A stretch of 64,000 nt of DNA, taken from Paenibacillus swuensis (GTDB lineage: Bacteria; Bacillota; Bacilli; Paenibacillales; DY6). Below, in pieces: positions 51,475 to 61,160 of the stretch. The translations under genes were made by a program, and so were the position numbers. The DNA lies in the NCBI RefSeq assembly GCF_001644605.1, contig NZ_CP011388.1, forward strand, positions 768,501 through 832,500, given 5' to 3'. Each line of letters begins with the position of its first letter. Position 1 is the stretch's first letter. The notes below the pieces were generated by a model. That model was given only the letters and a program-made list of their open reading frames with translations. It was not told the DNA's origin and did not search any database.

Positions 51475-54243
51475 TTAACTCGTCAACCACACCCGCATGA
51501 GCGAGAACAGTTGATCCATGTTCAACGGTTTGCTGATATAATCGGAAGCGCCGGCGGCCAGGCATTTCTCCCTGTCGTACTTCATGGCTTTCGCGGTGAG
51601 CGCGATGACCGGAACCCCTTCAAATTCGGGTAATTTCCGGATGTTTCTCATCGTCTCATATCCATCCATGACCGGCATCATAATATCCATTAAGATGATG
51701 TCGAACGATGGTTCCCGCTGTAAAATCTCCATACATTCCTGCCCGTTATCCGCGACCGTAATATCTAGACCTGCCTGCTCCAAAGCTACAGTCAACGCAA
51801 AGGTATTTCGAATATCATCATCCACAATCAGAACTCGCTTATTTTTGAATAACAGATCCTCATCCGGGAATTGCGTTTTATCTTTGGATTGTTCGCCTTC
51901 CGTGAGGCGCGGCTCGTTCTTCGCGATTACGGAAGAGGAGAATGTCACCAGTTCAGCCGCTGCCGCTGACTCCGAATGTAACTTCAAGGGCTCCAGTTGA
52001 TGCGAATCTTCATCTTTCAACTGCAGTAAGAACGTGAACGTGCTTCCCACCCTTTCTTCACTCTCCACAACGATAACGCCGCCTAACAAATGGGCAAATT
52101 CACGAGATATAGATAATCCCAATCCGGTTCCCCCGTACTTACGGCTGGTTGCTCCGTCTACCTGCTGGAATGCTTCAAAGATGAGGTCTAGTTTATCATG
52201 CGGGATTCCTATCCCGGTATCCTTTACAGAGATAGCCACCACGCTTCCCTTAATCTTTACTAGGCCATATCGGTTGTAGTCTTCGTCATCCAGCATGCTG
52301 ATGGACAGCGTAACCTGTCCTTCACTGGTAAATTTGAACGCGTTAGAGAGTAAATTTCGAATAATCTGGTATAGTCTTTGCTCATCCGTCCAAATGACAT
52401 CCGGGACATCCGGGCTCATCTCGACATGAAATTCGATCCCCTTCTGCTCCGCCAACGGAAGAAATTGATGTCTCATCATGATCGGAATTTCGGTTACATT
52501 CGTGATTTCGGTAACGATATCAATTTTCCCGGCTTCCACCTTGGACAAATCCAATACATCATTAATTAACACCAGCAAGTCGTTCCCGGCCGAATTGACC
52601 ACTCTGGCATATTCCTGTTCATTCACGGTTAATGTGCCGTTTCTGTTCTCTGCCAGAAGTTGCGATAACACGAGCATACTGTTGAGAGGCGTCCGAAGTT
52701 CATGGGACATGTTCGCCAAAAAATTAGATTTATAAGTTGAGATCTCTTGAAGTTTTTTCGTATATTCTTCCATTTCAACACGAGTAATCTCCAATTCTCT
52801 TGATTTATTCTCGTTCACTTCATTCTGTTTCTCTAATTCATTGTTCGTATGCTGCAGCACCTCTTGCTGTCTTTCCATTTCTTCAGCTTGCACTTGTAGT
52901 TCCTCAGTTTGCACTTGCAACTCTTCGGTCATCACTTGGGACTCTTCAAGTAACCGTTCAATTTCCATACGGGTTTCCACGCTGTCCAGTGCAGTACCTA
53001 AGGAATGCGATACGTCCAAGAGCAGTTGGCGGTCCGTCGCGATGAACGTGCCGAACGTCGCTAATTCGACGGCCGCAATAACGCTGCCCTCAAATTCCAC
53101 GGGAACGATGATCAGATGCTTGGGTTCCGCCTGGCCAAGAGCGGATGCAATCCGTACATACCCCTCGGGAATGTCATTCAACTCCATGACTTGTTTATTC
53201 ATAATGCTCTGACCTACCAAGCCTTCACCGATGCGAACCGTCTTTAACCCGATATCATCCAGATTCGTGGCGTAAGAGGCTACTTTCAAATACTGTTCCC
53301 CGTTCCCCTTCCGGCAGCGTAAATACAAGACCCCGTAAGAAGCGCTCATCATAGGTGCGACCGTATTCAGAAAAGACTGCCCCAGAAGCTTCACGTCCGT
53401 CATGCCCTGAAACATTCCGATGATTTCAGCAATATTGGTTTTTAGTTGACTTTGTTGTTCCGTTGTTTCCAGGAGAACATTCATGGCGTCGCCCAATTCA
53501 CCCACTTCATCGCGGGTTCGGATCTGGATGCGATGGCTTAGATTGCCTCCCGCCGAAGTGATGTCACGAATGGATTGGATGACATCTCTAATCGTTTTTG
53601 TGATCGTATTGGAGATGAATAACGCGGAGCCTATGGAAATTCCGCAGACCAATGCTAATAAAATGTAAATGCCCGCTTCAAGCGCCCGGTTCTGTGTGTT
53701 TAGCCGATCGGCTCTTTGTTCCGTCAGTTCCAACTCCGTATCCCGAAATATTTTGAACTGAGTACGAACCTCATCTACTTTCATCTTTCCTTTACCGGTA
53801 TCAAAATAAGCCAGAATCTCATCCATTTTATTTTGTTGCTTGAGCAGAATGACCGGCTCCCCGGAGACGTTAATCCAGCTTTCTATATTGCTTTTAATTT
53901 CACTAAGCTTCTGCTTTTGATTCGGATTATCCGAAATGAGGGTATATAAATCATTGTAATACTCTTTCCATGTCGCTCTTCCGCTATTGTAAGGTTCAAG
54001 GTAGTTGGTTGCGCCTGTGATTACATACCCCCGTTGTCCTGTCTCCATATCCAACAGCTGTTTTTCAATTTGATAGGTCAGGTTATGGACTTCAATATCA
54101 TGAGAGATAATGTAATTCTGCTCATTTTTAAGATGAGAGATTTGATTATTAATAATGATCATAGCTATGATTATAAAAATAAGGCTGATCAGATTACTGA
54201 GCAGTATCTTGGTACGTATTCCGTTTCTTATATTGGTGAACAT
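51475..54243 (-). CDS. Hybrid sensor histidine kinase/response regulator (CHASE3-HAMP-GAF-HK-REC)
   Basis: 922 residues. TM helix (about 14-32), CHASE3-like sensor (LLDMETGQRGYVITG), TM helix (about 190-212), HAMP, GAF (about 290-440), a Gln/Glu-rich coiled coil (EELQVQTEELQVQAEEMERQ), HisKA (SHELRTPLNSM), HATPase (NLLSNAFKFT, DTGIGI, GGTGLGLSI) and a C-terminal receiver domain (VDDDIRNT, LMDIMMPVMDGYE, ALTAKAM). Start ATG behind AAGGAAGGGTAATG. No separate output regulator is adjacent, so phosphate must pass to an outside partner. Confidence 0.93.
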   Translation of the reverse strand: MFTNIRNGIRTKILLSNLISLIFIIIAMIIINNQISHLKNEQNYIISHDIEVHNLTYQIEKQLLDMETGQRGYVITGATNYLEPYNSGRATWKEYYNDLYTLISDNPNQKQKLSEIKSNIESWINVSGEPVILLKQQNKMDEILAYFDTGKGKMKVDEVRTQFKIFRDTELELTEQRADRLNTQNRALEAGIYILLALVCGISIGSALFISNTITKTIRDVIQSIRDITSAGGNLSHRIQIRTRDEVGELGDAMNVLLETTEQQSQLKTNIAEIIGMFQGMTDVKLLGQSFLNTVAPMMSASYGVLYLRCRKGNGEQYLKVASYATNLDDIGLKTVRIGEGLVGQSIMNKQVMELNDIPEGYVRIASALGQAEPKHLIIVPVEFEGSVIAAVELATFGTFIATDRQLLLDVSHSLGTALDSVETRMEIERLLEESQVMTEELQVQTEELQVQAEEMERQQEVLQHTNNELEKQNEVNENKSRELEITRVEMEEYTKKLQEISTYKSNFLANMSHELRTPLNSMLVLSQLLAENRNGTLTVNEQEYARVVNSAGNDLLVLINDVLDLSKVEAGKIDIVTEITNVTEIPIMMRHQFLPLAEQKGIEFHVEMSPDVPDVIWTDEQRLYQIIRNLLSNAFKFTSEGQVTLSISMLDDEDYNRYGLVKIKGSVVAISVKDTGIGIPHDKLDLIFEAFQQVDGATSRKYGGTGLGLSISREFAHLLGGVIVVESEERVGSTFTFLLQLKDEDSHQLEPLKLHSESAAAAELVTFSSSVIAKNEPRLTEGEQSKDKTQFPDEDLLFKNKRVLIVDDDIRNTFALTVALEQAGLDITVADNGQECMEILQREPSFDIILMDIMMPVMDGYETMRNIRKLPEFEGVPVIALTAKAMKYDREKCLAAGASDYISKPLNMDQLFSLMRVWLTS

Positions 54244-54336
54244 TGCTCATTACCCTTCCTATATTAAAAACTGTTTATATTAGTCATATCTATCAATTTT
54301 AGCATATATACACCTGTTCATGTTCATATTAATAGT

Positions 54337-54370
54337 AAAGAACCGGCCATCGAAGGATGACCGGTTCTTT
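54337..54370. terminator. Terminator after the sugar operon
   Basis: AAAGAACCGG-N14-CCGGTTCTTT with T-rich ends on both strands, just past the GH4 stop codon. Confidence 0.9.
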
Positions 54371-54392
54371 ATGGTGTTCTTTACATACTAGT

Positions 54393-55706
54393 TTATGCGA
54401 ATTGCGGGAGATAAGCTTTATTGGCTTCAAACATGCGATCAACCATCGACTTGATCTCTTCCAGGCTAAGAACCGCAGAGGTCAACGGGTCAAAGCAGAT
54501 GGCTTGGAAGACCTTTCTGCGATCTCCGGTTAATGCGCCCTCGATAGCCAGTTCCTCTATTCTTGCGCTGGTATTCACAAGCAATGCCAACTGATCGGGG
54601 AGCGGCCCCACGTGCATCGGGCTTAATCCGCGCTTAGAGGCCAGGACGGGCACCTCCACACAACATCCTTCCGGCAAGTTGTTAATTAATCCGAAGTTTC
54701 GGACGTTCCCGTTAAATTCGAACAAGGTCTGATCTCCGAACACGGCGTTGAAAATGTAGGAAGCGTACTCATTTCCTCGCTTCAATTCAATCGGGCTATC
54801 GCGCCATTCCTCAAGTTGTTTATTCCAATCAAGCGCGGGATTGTCACGATGCTGAAGACCGGGCGCGTATAAACCCGGATTCCAGCCTGTGCCGTGCGTA
54901 CAGTATTTCTCGATAAGGTCCGGACGTTTCCGGAACCAGGCATTATACTCGGAGTTATGCCCGCTCGATTCCGTCACATAATAATCCAGGTGCAGGTACA
55001 TCTCATTCCTTACTTGTTCCTCATTGTAAATCTCCGGTCGATTGACAACCGCTTCGCGGATTAACGGATACGCGTCCTTACCGTTCCACTTGAAATCCAG
55101 GTAGAAGGCCTGATGGTTGATACCAGCACATCGATACGTGATTTCCCCCATCGGAGCTCCGATCCATCCCGCCAACATTTCAGCGGTACCCTGTACACTG
55201 TGGCACAAACCCGTTACCTTTACATTCGTTTCGCTTTGCATGACACGGCATAACATAGCCATCGGATTGGTGTAGTTGAGGAACACGGCGTCCGGACAAT
55301 ACCGTTCAATATCACGGCAAATCTCCAGCATCACAGGTACGGTTCGCAGGAAACGGAAGATGCCCGCCGGTCCTCTGGTGTCACCAATGTTAATATTTAC
55401 GCCGTACTCCATCGGAATCTCCAAATCTGTCCGCCAAACATCCACATCATGTGCAAGAAGCGTGCATATAACCCCATTGGCGCCTTTCAGCGCTTCAACT
55501 CGATCCGTTGTGGCTTCGACCTTGGCCGGATATTGACCCGCGGCAATGATATTGTCCACGGTCTGCTTCGCATAGGCTAGACGATCTTTGTCGATGTCTA
55601 ATAACGTAATCGTGCAGTCCACAAAGGCCGGAAACGTAAGCAGGTCGCGAACTAAATTCTTGGTGAACACCAGACTTCCTGCACCGATAAAGACGAATTT
55701 AGCCAT
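54393..55706 (-). CDS. GH4 family glycosidase, probable alpha-galactosidase (MelA-like)
   Basis: 437 residues, ATG behind [26 protein letters not shown] (NAD+ site), N147-P148 (YTNPMAM), C168-H169 (GLCHSVQG) and H198 ([10 protein letters not shown]) provide the NAD/Mn2+ machinery. Typical MelA-type form. Last gene of the operon, downstream of the binding protein, so it hydrolyses the imported sugar. Differs clearly from the GH4 at 16.5 kb and is shorter by ~60 residues at its C-terminus. Confidence 0.9.
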   Translation of the reverse strand: MAKFVFIGAGSLVFTKNLVRDLLTFPAFVDCTITLLDIDKDRLAYAKQTVDNIIAAGQYPAKVEATTDRVEALKGANGVICTLLAHDVDVWRTDLEIPMEYGVNINIGDTRGPAGIFRFLRTVPVMLEICRDIERYCPDAVFLNYTNPMAMLCRVMQSETNVKVTGLCHSVQGTAEMLAGWIGAPMGEITYRCAGINHQAFYLDFKWNGKDAYPLIREAVVNRPEIYNEEQVRNEMYLHLDYYVTESSGHNSEYNAWFRKRPDLIEKYCTHGTGWNPGLYAPGLQHRDNPALDWNKQLEEWRDSPIELKRGNEYASYIFNAVFGDQTLFEFNGNVRNFGLINNLPEGCCVEVPVLASKRGLSPMHVGPLPDQLALLVNTSARIEELAIEGALTGDRRKVFQAICFDPLTSAVLSLEEIKSMVDRMFEANKAYLPQFA

Positions 55707-55740
55707 ACCGAGACATCTCTCCTCTTCTAACTATGAATAT

Positions 55741-57357
55741 TTATTTCGCTGCCTGACGCTCGTCATATTGCTTCGTCCACGCTTCCTCTACACCTTTAAG
55801 GCCCATACCTTCATATTTCTTAAGCGTTTCAGCTAAGCGAGTGTCGACTTCTTCCGGACTCTTAGCCATAATAATCTTAGTGATGTCCGGTAATAGGCCC
55901 GATTTAATGTTAGCCCATGCAATGCCTTCTGGCGTTGTCGGATCGATGCTCAAGATGCCGAGAGCCGTCCCGTCAAAGCCTGCCGCTTCAGCAATCTGAC
56001 GATCCGCTTTACGATCCGGGGATTCACTCACGCCTTCCCAGTTATACTTCTGGTTCTGGTTCATGTCGAGATGGCGAATACCCGTTTTCAAACCGTAAGC
56101 TTCCCAATCTTTCATCTTCTCATCGTACACACCATCTTTAAGCATAGGTACGCCGTCTTTCATATCATATGTTTCGCCTTCGATGCCGTAGAAGCTCGCA
56201 ATCTGGCCTTCCGGACTCATGTAATGATTGAAGAAACGGATAATGGCTTCTGGATTTTTAGCGTTCTTCGTAATGACAGACACGTTCCAACCTACTGTGC
56301 CGTATCCTTGGAAATACGGAGTAACGCCTTCTTTACCTGCCGGAGCCGGAATAGCCTTGTAGAATACTTTCGGATCCGCTTTCTTCAATACAACATTCGG
56401 GCCCCAATAATCCCAAACGTAGCTGAAGGATGTAGCCCATTTACCCTTGTTGTAGGCTTCGTTCCGCTTCTCGTCATTGTTAGAGAAATTCTCTGGATCG
56501 ATCATTTTCTCAAGGAACATCTTGTTTAACCAACGAAGATATTCCTTTGTGCTATCGTTATACATCCAGAATTTAACCTGTTTGTTTGCTTCGTCGTAAT
56601 ATCGGAACTCCTTGTTCTTGCTGCCCCACAAGTTAGGCGTTTCAATCATGAAGTCAAGATTATAATCCAGGCCGAGCGGATACACTTTCACTCCATTGAA
56701 GGTAGGCTTGGAATCACGAACCTTGTACAGATAACTTTCCAAATCCTGTATCGTTTTGATCTCAGGAGAACCCATCTGCTCATAGATATCATTTCTTACC
56801 ATAACACTCTTACCTAAAGCAAATTCCCCTTTGTCATTGAACCAGTTCGGAATTCCATACAAATGGCCGTCAGGGTGCTTCAGACTGTCTACGACATGCT
56901 GAGGGATGTATTTACCCACAAGATCGTTAAATCCATATTCTTTGGCCAACTCATCAATCGCATATAACGCCCCGGAACTGACATACTTATCCCAAATTGG
57001 TCCGCGATCCATCCACATCACTTCAGGGTAGTCGCCGGATACGAGCATTACGTTGGCTTTCTCTTCCCCATTTCCGCCTGGACCTGAAAACTTTAATTGA
57101 ACCCCGGTTTCTTCTGTAAGCTTCTTGGTAACCGGATCTACTCCCCATTTCTTTTCTTTAAACCAGTCATACATCCACATCGCGTTAACAGTTACAACCT
57201 CACCGCTTTTTTCGCCATTGCCTTTATTACTTTTATTACCGGAATTACCTGTGTTGCCCCCTGTACTTTCCGTGTTATTGCCACCTGAACATGCTGTAAT
57301 TAAAGCTGCAATCATGATGACGTTTAATGAAGCCAGCATTCCTTTTTTTAAATTCAT
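55741..57357 (-). CDS. Sugar ABC transporter substrate-binding lipoprotein
   Basis: 538 residues from ATG 57357 (behind AGAGGTG); TTG 57363 is less likely. Lipobox ITACSGG near residue 24, then an Asn/Gly/Ser-rich linker. MVRNDIYEQMGSPEIKTIQDLESYL and PEGQIASFYGIEGETYDM are characteristic of LplA/YtcQ-type proteins for large oligosaccharides. Operon partner of the two permeases upstream. Confidence 0.9.
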   Translation of the reverse strand: MNLKKGMLASLNVIMIAALITACSGGNNTESTGGNTGNSGNKSNKGNGEKSGEVVTVNAMWMYDWFKEKKWGVDPVTKKLTEETGVQLKFSGPGGNGEEKANVMLVSGDYPEVMWMDRGPIWDKYVSSGALYAIDELAKEYGFNDLVGKYIPQHVVDSLKHPDGHLYGIPNWFNDKGEFALGKSVMVRNDIYEQMGSPEIKTIQDLESYLYKVRDSKPTFNGVKVYPLGLDYNLDFMIETPNLWGSKNKEFRYYDEANKQVKFWMYNDSTKEYLRWLNKMFLEKMIDPENFSNNDEKRNEAYNKGKWATSFSYVWDYWGPNVVLKKADPKVFYKAIPAPAGKEGVTPYFQGYGTVGWNVSVITKNAKNPEAIIRFFNHYMSPEGQIASFYGIEGETYDMKDGVPMLKDGVYDEKMKDWEAYGLKTGIRHLDMNQNQKYNWEGVSESPDRKADRQIAEAAGFDGTALGILSIDPTTPEGIAWANIKSGLLPDITKIIMAKSPEEVDTRLAETLKKYEGMGLKGVEEAWTKQYDERQAAK

Positions 57358-57433
57358 CCCCAACGCACCTCTCTTATTGTGTTATATATTTAATCTACCA
57401 ACCTAATTGGAAGGTAAACTTGTTACTGTTCTC

Positions 57434-58306
57434 TTATCCTTTGAGCGCCCCAACCATAACCCCTTTGGTGAAGTGCTTCTGGAACAGGAAATAGATAAAC
57501 ATGATCGGTAGTGTCGTGACAATAACCGCCGCCGCACTCAAGGTTCGGCCGGTAGTTCTTGCCCGTTCTAACATCTGGGATGCCATAGCATCCTGTGCAG
57601 GCGTCTGATTCAAGGCGATGATTTTAAATAGATAGGTCTGAATCGGTTGAAGGTTTTCATTATAAGTAAATACATAAGCATCAAACCATGAATTCCATTG
57701 ATCCACACCGACAAAAATACAGATGGAGGCGATGATAGGCATCGACAGTGGAAAGATGATGGTAAACAACAATCTCCATGTACCGCAGCCGTCGATTTTC
57801 GCCGCTTCTTCAAGCTCCGCAGGAATTTGCTCAAAGAACGTTTTCATTAAAAGCATGTACCAGATGTTAATCAAACCAGGAATGATATACACAGCAAATG
57901 TATCCAGCAAATGCAGATCTTTATATAGAAGGTAAGTGGGAATCAAACCGCCGTTGAAAATAAGTCCGATGACACAGATGAGCAAGTAGTACTTACGCCC
58001 AATCAGCATTTTCTTGGATAGACCATAGGCAAAGATCGCAGTACAGAATACGGTGGTCAGAATACCTAGCGCAGTACGGCTTACTGTAACGATGAGGGCT
58101 TGGATGATTTTGTCATCTTTAAAAATAACTTCATAACTCTGTGTCGAGAACAATCTTGGCCAGAGGTAAATTCCGCCTCGGTTCGCATCAGCTCCGTCAT
58201 TTAATGAAATGGCTAACGTATTGAGGAACGGGTAGATGGTAACAACGCAGATCATAACCATGAGCGTAATGTTAAGGCTGTTAAACAAACTGAATTTAGT
58301 TCTCAT
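57434..58306 (-). CDS. Carbohydrate ABC transporter permease (YtcP-like)
   Basis: 290 residues, six helices, EAA loop EEAAKIDGCGTWRLLFTIIFPLSMPIIAS and C-terminus FQKHFTKGVMVGALKG. ATG behind AAGGAGGC. No ATPase gene in the operon; MsmX-type sharing is expected. Confidence 0.93.
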   Translation of the reverse strand: MRTKFSLFNSLNITLMVMICVVTIYPFLNTLAISLNDGADANRGGIYLWPRLFSTQSYEVIFKDDKIIQALIVTVSRTALGILTTVFCTAIFAYGLSKKMLIGRKYYLLICVIGLIFNGGLIPTYLLYKDLHLLDTFAVYIIPGLINIWYMLLMKTFFEQIPAELEEAAKIDGCGTWRLLFTIIFPLSMPIIASICIFVGVDQWNSWFDAYVFTYNENLQPIQTYLFKIIALNQTPAQDAMASQMLERARTTGRTLSAAAVIVTTLPIMFIYFLFQKHFTKGVMVGALKG

Positions 58307-58321
58307 AGGAGCCTCCTTCCT

Positions 58322-59290
58322 CTACCATATCCCCATGCTGTGACGTTTAGCGAAACGGTTAGCCAGAATGATTAGAACGAAACCGATAACGCTCTTAAAC
58401 AATCCTGCCGCCGTTGCAAAAGAGAACCTTCCGAACTTCAACCCTACATCCAGCACGTAGGTGTCGATAATGTTGGCCACATCACTCACCAACGGGTTGC
58501 GCAGGACCAGAATCTGATCAAACCCGGCGTCAAGGATGGAGCCGATCCGCAGGATAAACATAATAACAATCGTCGCGATAATGCAGGGAAGTGTAACGTA
58601 CCACATCTGCTGAAGCCGGTTAGCGCCGTCCATCTTGGATGCTTCATAGAGCTCCGGATCTACTCCTGTAATGGCGGCTACGTAGATGATGGCAGACCAA
58701 CCCATTTCCTTCCAGTTCTCCGATATGATTAGCAACGGCCAGAACAGATTGGGCGATCCCAGGAACAAGATCGGCTCGCTGATTAACCCGCTGGCAAGTA
58801 ACAAGCTGTTCAAAGCCCCCTCATCCTTGGCGAGCAATGTCGCCATGACACCACCGACAATGACCCACGAAACGAAATGGGGCAGATAGGAAATGCCCTG
58901 AACGAAAGAACGAAATCTCTGTGTCCGCAATTCATTCAGCAGAAGGGCAAATAAGATCGGAAGCGGAAACGTAAAGACAATTTTTAATAAACTAATCATT
59001 ACCGTATTGTAAAGAATGGTATGAAATTGTGAAGAGGTGAATAATTCCTCGAAATGCTTCAACCCGACCCATGGACTTGCCCAAACTCCCTGAACGGGGA
59101 TAAACTCCTTAAAGGCTAGCAGCAAACCATAGGACGGCAGAAACTTAAATACAATGAGAAACAGGATTCCGGGTATAACCATCAACTGCAATTCTTTCTG
59201 CTTCACAAGACGCTTCCATAGACTTGGCTGCCTTAAATCCGCCCCGGATTTGATTTCGCTTTTCTGCACAACTGCATGATTTGTCTTCAT
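58322..59290 (-). CDS. Carbohydrate ABC transporter permease (YteP/LplB-like)
   Basis: 322 residues with VIPGILFLIVFKFLPSYGLLLAFKEF and the EAA loop EASKMDGANRLQQMWYVTLPCIIATIVI; ends NRFAKRHSMGIW. ATG behind GGAAGGAGTGCG. Precedes the second permease by 15 bp. Confidence 0.93.
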   Translation of the reverse strand: MKTNHAVVQKSEIKSGADLRQPSLWKRLVKQKELQLMVIPGILFLIVFKFLPSYGLLLAFKEFIPVQGVWASPWVGLKHFEELFTSSQFHTILYNTVMISLLKIVFTFPLPILFALLLNELRTQRFRSFVQGISYLPHFVSWVIVGGVMATLLAKDEGALNSLLLASGLISEPILFLGSPNLFWPLLIISENWKEMGWSAIIYVAAITGVDPELYEASKMDGANRLQQMWYVTLPCIIATIVIMFILRIGSILDAGFDQILVLRNPLVSDVANIIDTYVLDVGLKFGRFSFATAAGLFKSVIGFVLIILANRFAKRHSMGIW

Positions 59291-59315
59291 GATCGCACTC
59301 CTTCCTGCTGTATTC

Positions 59316-61160
59316 TTATAAGCATGTATTCATCGGTGAAATGTGAATGTTCTCAAATGAGGCATCACCGAATTGAGTAAAGAACCGCAGAGCCTCGTAT
59401 TTCTTATCGATTCGTGAGATTAGAGTCCGGTTACCATCGATGCACAAATCGATCCATCCTTCCAGCACGATGGCTTCGACGAAAACCCGATTTTCAAGCG
59501 GATTCCACTGATATATTGAAGCGCTTTCATTCTCTTGAAATGCCGGAGCGCCGATTCGGTGTATTCCAATCTTTCTGTTAGAAGGTTCGAAGCGAATGTC
59601 ATATCCGTTGTTGAACGAGTCGTTATCCGCAATAGAAAATCCGAAGAACATATTGGGATATCCAATTTTCACTTCAAAATTTATTGCATATTCTTGCTCC
59701 ATCATGCCGACATGTCGTTCTTCAAAACCGTTAAAATCGCATAATTGAAACGTTTCCAACTCTGTACTGTCCAAGGCCGTGTCCAACAACTCCGGTACGA
59801 ACTTCAGTCCCAGCGAACCATCCGCTTGCTGCACAAGTTCCCTTAATACTAATTCACCCGCATACTTGTCAGGTGAGGATAAGAACCCCGCCGCAATACG
59901 TCTGTCTTCACCGAAAGGCGCCGTCTTGGGAACTCGCATCTGTACACAATCCAACACATCCATGGCTGGTCTTAGCCAAGGCCCCATCGGATTACGAGAG
60001 TACCGGTATCGGGCTAACCCATTATTGCTGAAGATGAGATACGTCCACCCATTCCACTGAAAGTAATCGGGACATTCAGGTTCGTCACTATAACCGGGAA
60101 CGATCATCGGTGCGACTTCTTGCCATTCCTGAAGGTCGGTAGAAACGAGATGCGCTAAACAACCCTTTTTCTGACTTCCCTCAATGATGCTTGTAGTAAT
60201 TAACATATGGTAGTTTCCGCTATCGTCTTTCACAACATGGGGATCGCGAATCGACGCCAGCGTATATCGATCGGATATTTCGATGTAAGATTCTGTCTTC
60301 GTGAAATGGATTCCATCCTCACTAATGGCCCACGTCAATCGCGCAGGAGTACCGTCGACTGCTCTTACCGCGTAGAATGCGTAATATCGATCCTCTTCCC
60401 GAAATACGGATCCCGTACAGATCGAGCCTTCCCCTTCTTGCGTTATCCCAACGGCCATAGGATGGTGTTGCCAATGTTTGAAGTCTTTTGTCGAGCTATG
60501 CGCCCATTGATGCGCCCCGACGCCCCACTTGCTGCGATGACCTCTGCGATCGAACAAATAATAGAGATGATATACACCTTCGTCATAGAAGGGCATGCAA
60601 TCGCCGACGCCCGTGTTGAAGCCCTTAGGCTTCCAATACTGAATGGATGTAGGTTCCGTGCCCAGATATATCCGCTCTGTATCCGCATCGACCGAGTCCT
60701 GCTCCATGTCAATTACCGCTTTATGTATCTCCGCTTTCTCCACGCCTTCGTATGTCAATACAGAAGCCTGGTTCAAGCTCACAGAGCCTAACGGCCATTC
60801 TTCGTCCAAGAGCACTCCATCGATATAGAGCTCCAGGAAATACCCTCCGTAACGAATGGTGACATCATGACATGATGGTCCAATGGCATTCCACGGAGCT
60901 GACAAGTTGAGAGGAACCTTGTTTGAATCCATGTGGATTTCAACAACCAAAGATAACGTTTCAGTTCCCGCAGTCAATCCTGAATAAATACGCAGACTTG
61001 GTTGGTTGCCGCTCTCAATGGTTAATAACTCACCACTCGGCACACCGGAACGGATGTGCGCGGTAAGCGTCAGCTCTTTAACGGAACCCCAGTTGAATGA
61101 AATTGCGGGGTCTCCTTGAACAAGAACGATGACTGGTTCCGTTGTACTGTAGTTGCTCAT
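59316..61160 (-). CDS. GH32/GH43-like five-bladed beta-propeller glycosidase
   Basis: 614 residues; the ATG at 61160 overlaps the kinase stop (ATGA). A ~150-residue lectin-like N-terminus is followed by a propeller: GVGDCMPFYDEGVYHLYYLFD (nucleophile strand; the Asp of NDPNG is in the GDC region), RDPHVVKDDSGNYHM (RDP motif) and DEPECPDYFQWNG (EC acid/base). The C-terminus is a beta-sandwich (HVGMMEQEYAINFEVKIG) as in GH32. No signal peptide: it acts inside the cell on imported oligosaccharide, probably a fructoside or arabinoside. Confidence 0.82.
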   Translation of the reverse strand: MSNYSTTEPVIVLVQGDPAISFNWGSVKELTLTAHIRSGVPSGELLTIESGNQPSLRIYSGLTAGTETLSLVVEIHMDSNKVPLNLSAPWNAIGPSCHDVTIRYGGYFLELYIDGVLLDEEWPLGSVSLNQASVLTYEGVEKAEIHKAVIDMEQDSVDADTERIYLGTEPTSIQYWKPKGFNTGVGDCMPFYDEGVYHLYYLFDRRGHRSKWGVGAHQWAHSSTKDFKHWQHHPMAVGITQEGEGSICTGSVFREEDRYYAFYAVRAVDGTPARLTWAISEDGIHFTKTESYIEISDRYTLASIRDPHVVKDDSGNYHMLITTSIIEGSQKKGCLAHLVSTDLQEWQEVAPMIVPGYSDEPECPDYFQWNGWTYLIFSNNGLARYRYSRNPMGPWLRPAMDVLDCVQMRVPKTAPFGEDRRIAAGFLSSPDKYAGELVLRELVQQADGSLGLKFVPELLDTALDSTELETFQLCDFNGFEERHVGMMEQEYAINFEVKIGYPNMFFGFSIADNDSFNNGYDIRFEPSNRKIGIHRIGAPAFQENESASIYQWNPLENRVFVEAIVLEGWIDLCIDGNRTLISRIDKKYEALRFFTQFGDASFENIHISPMNTCL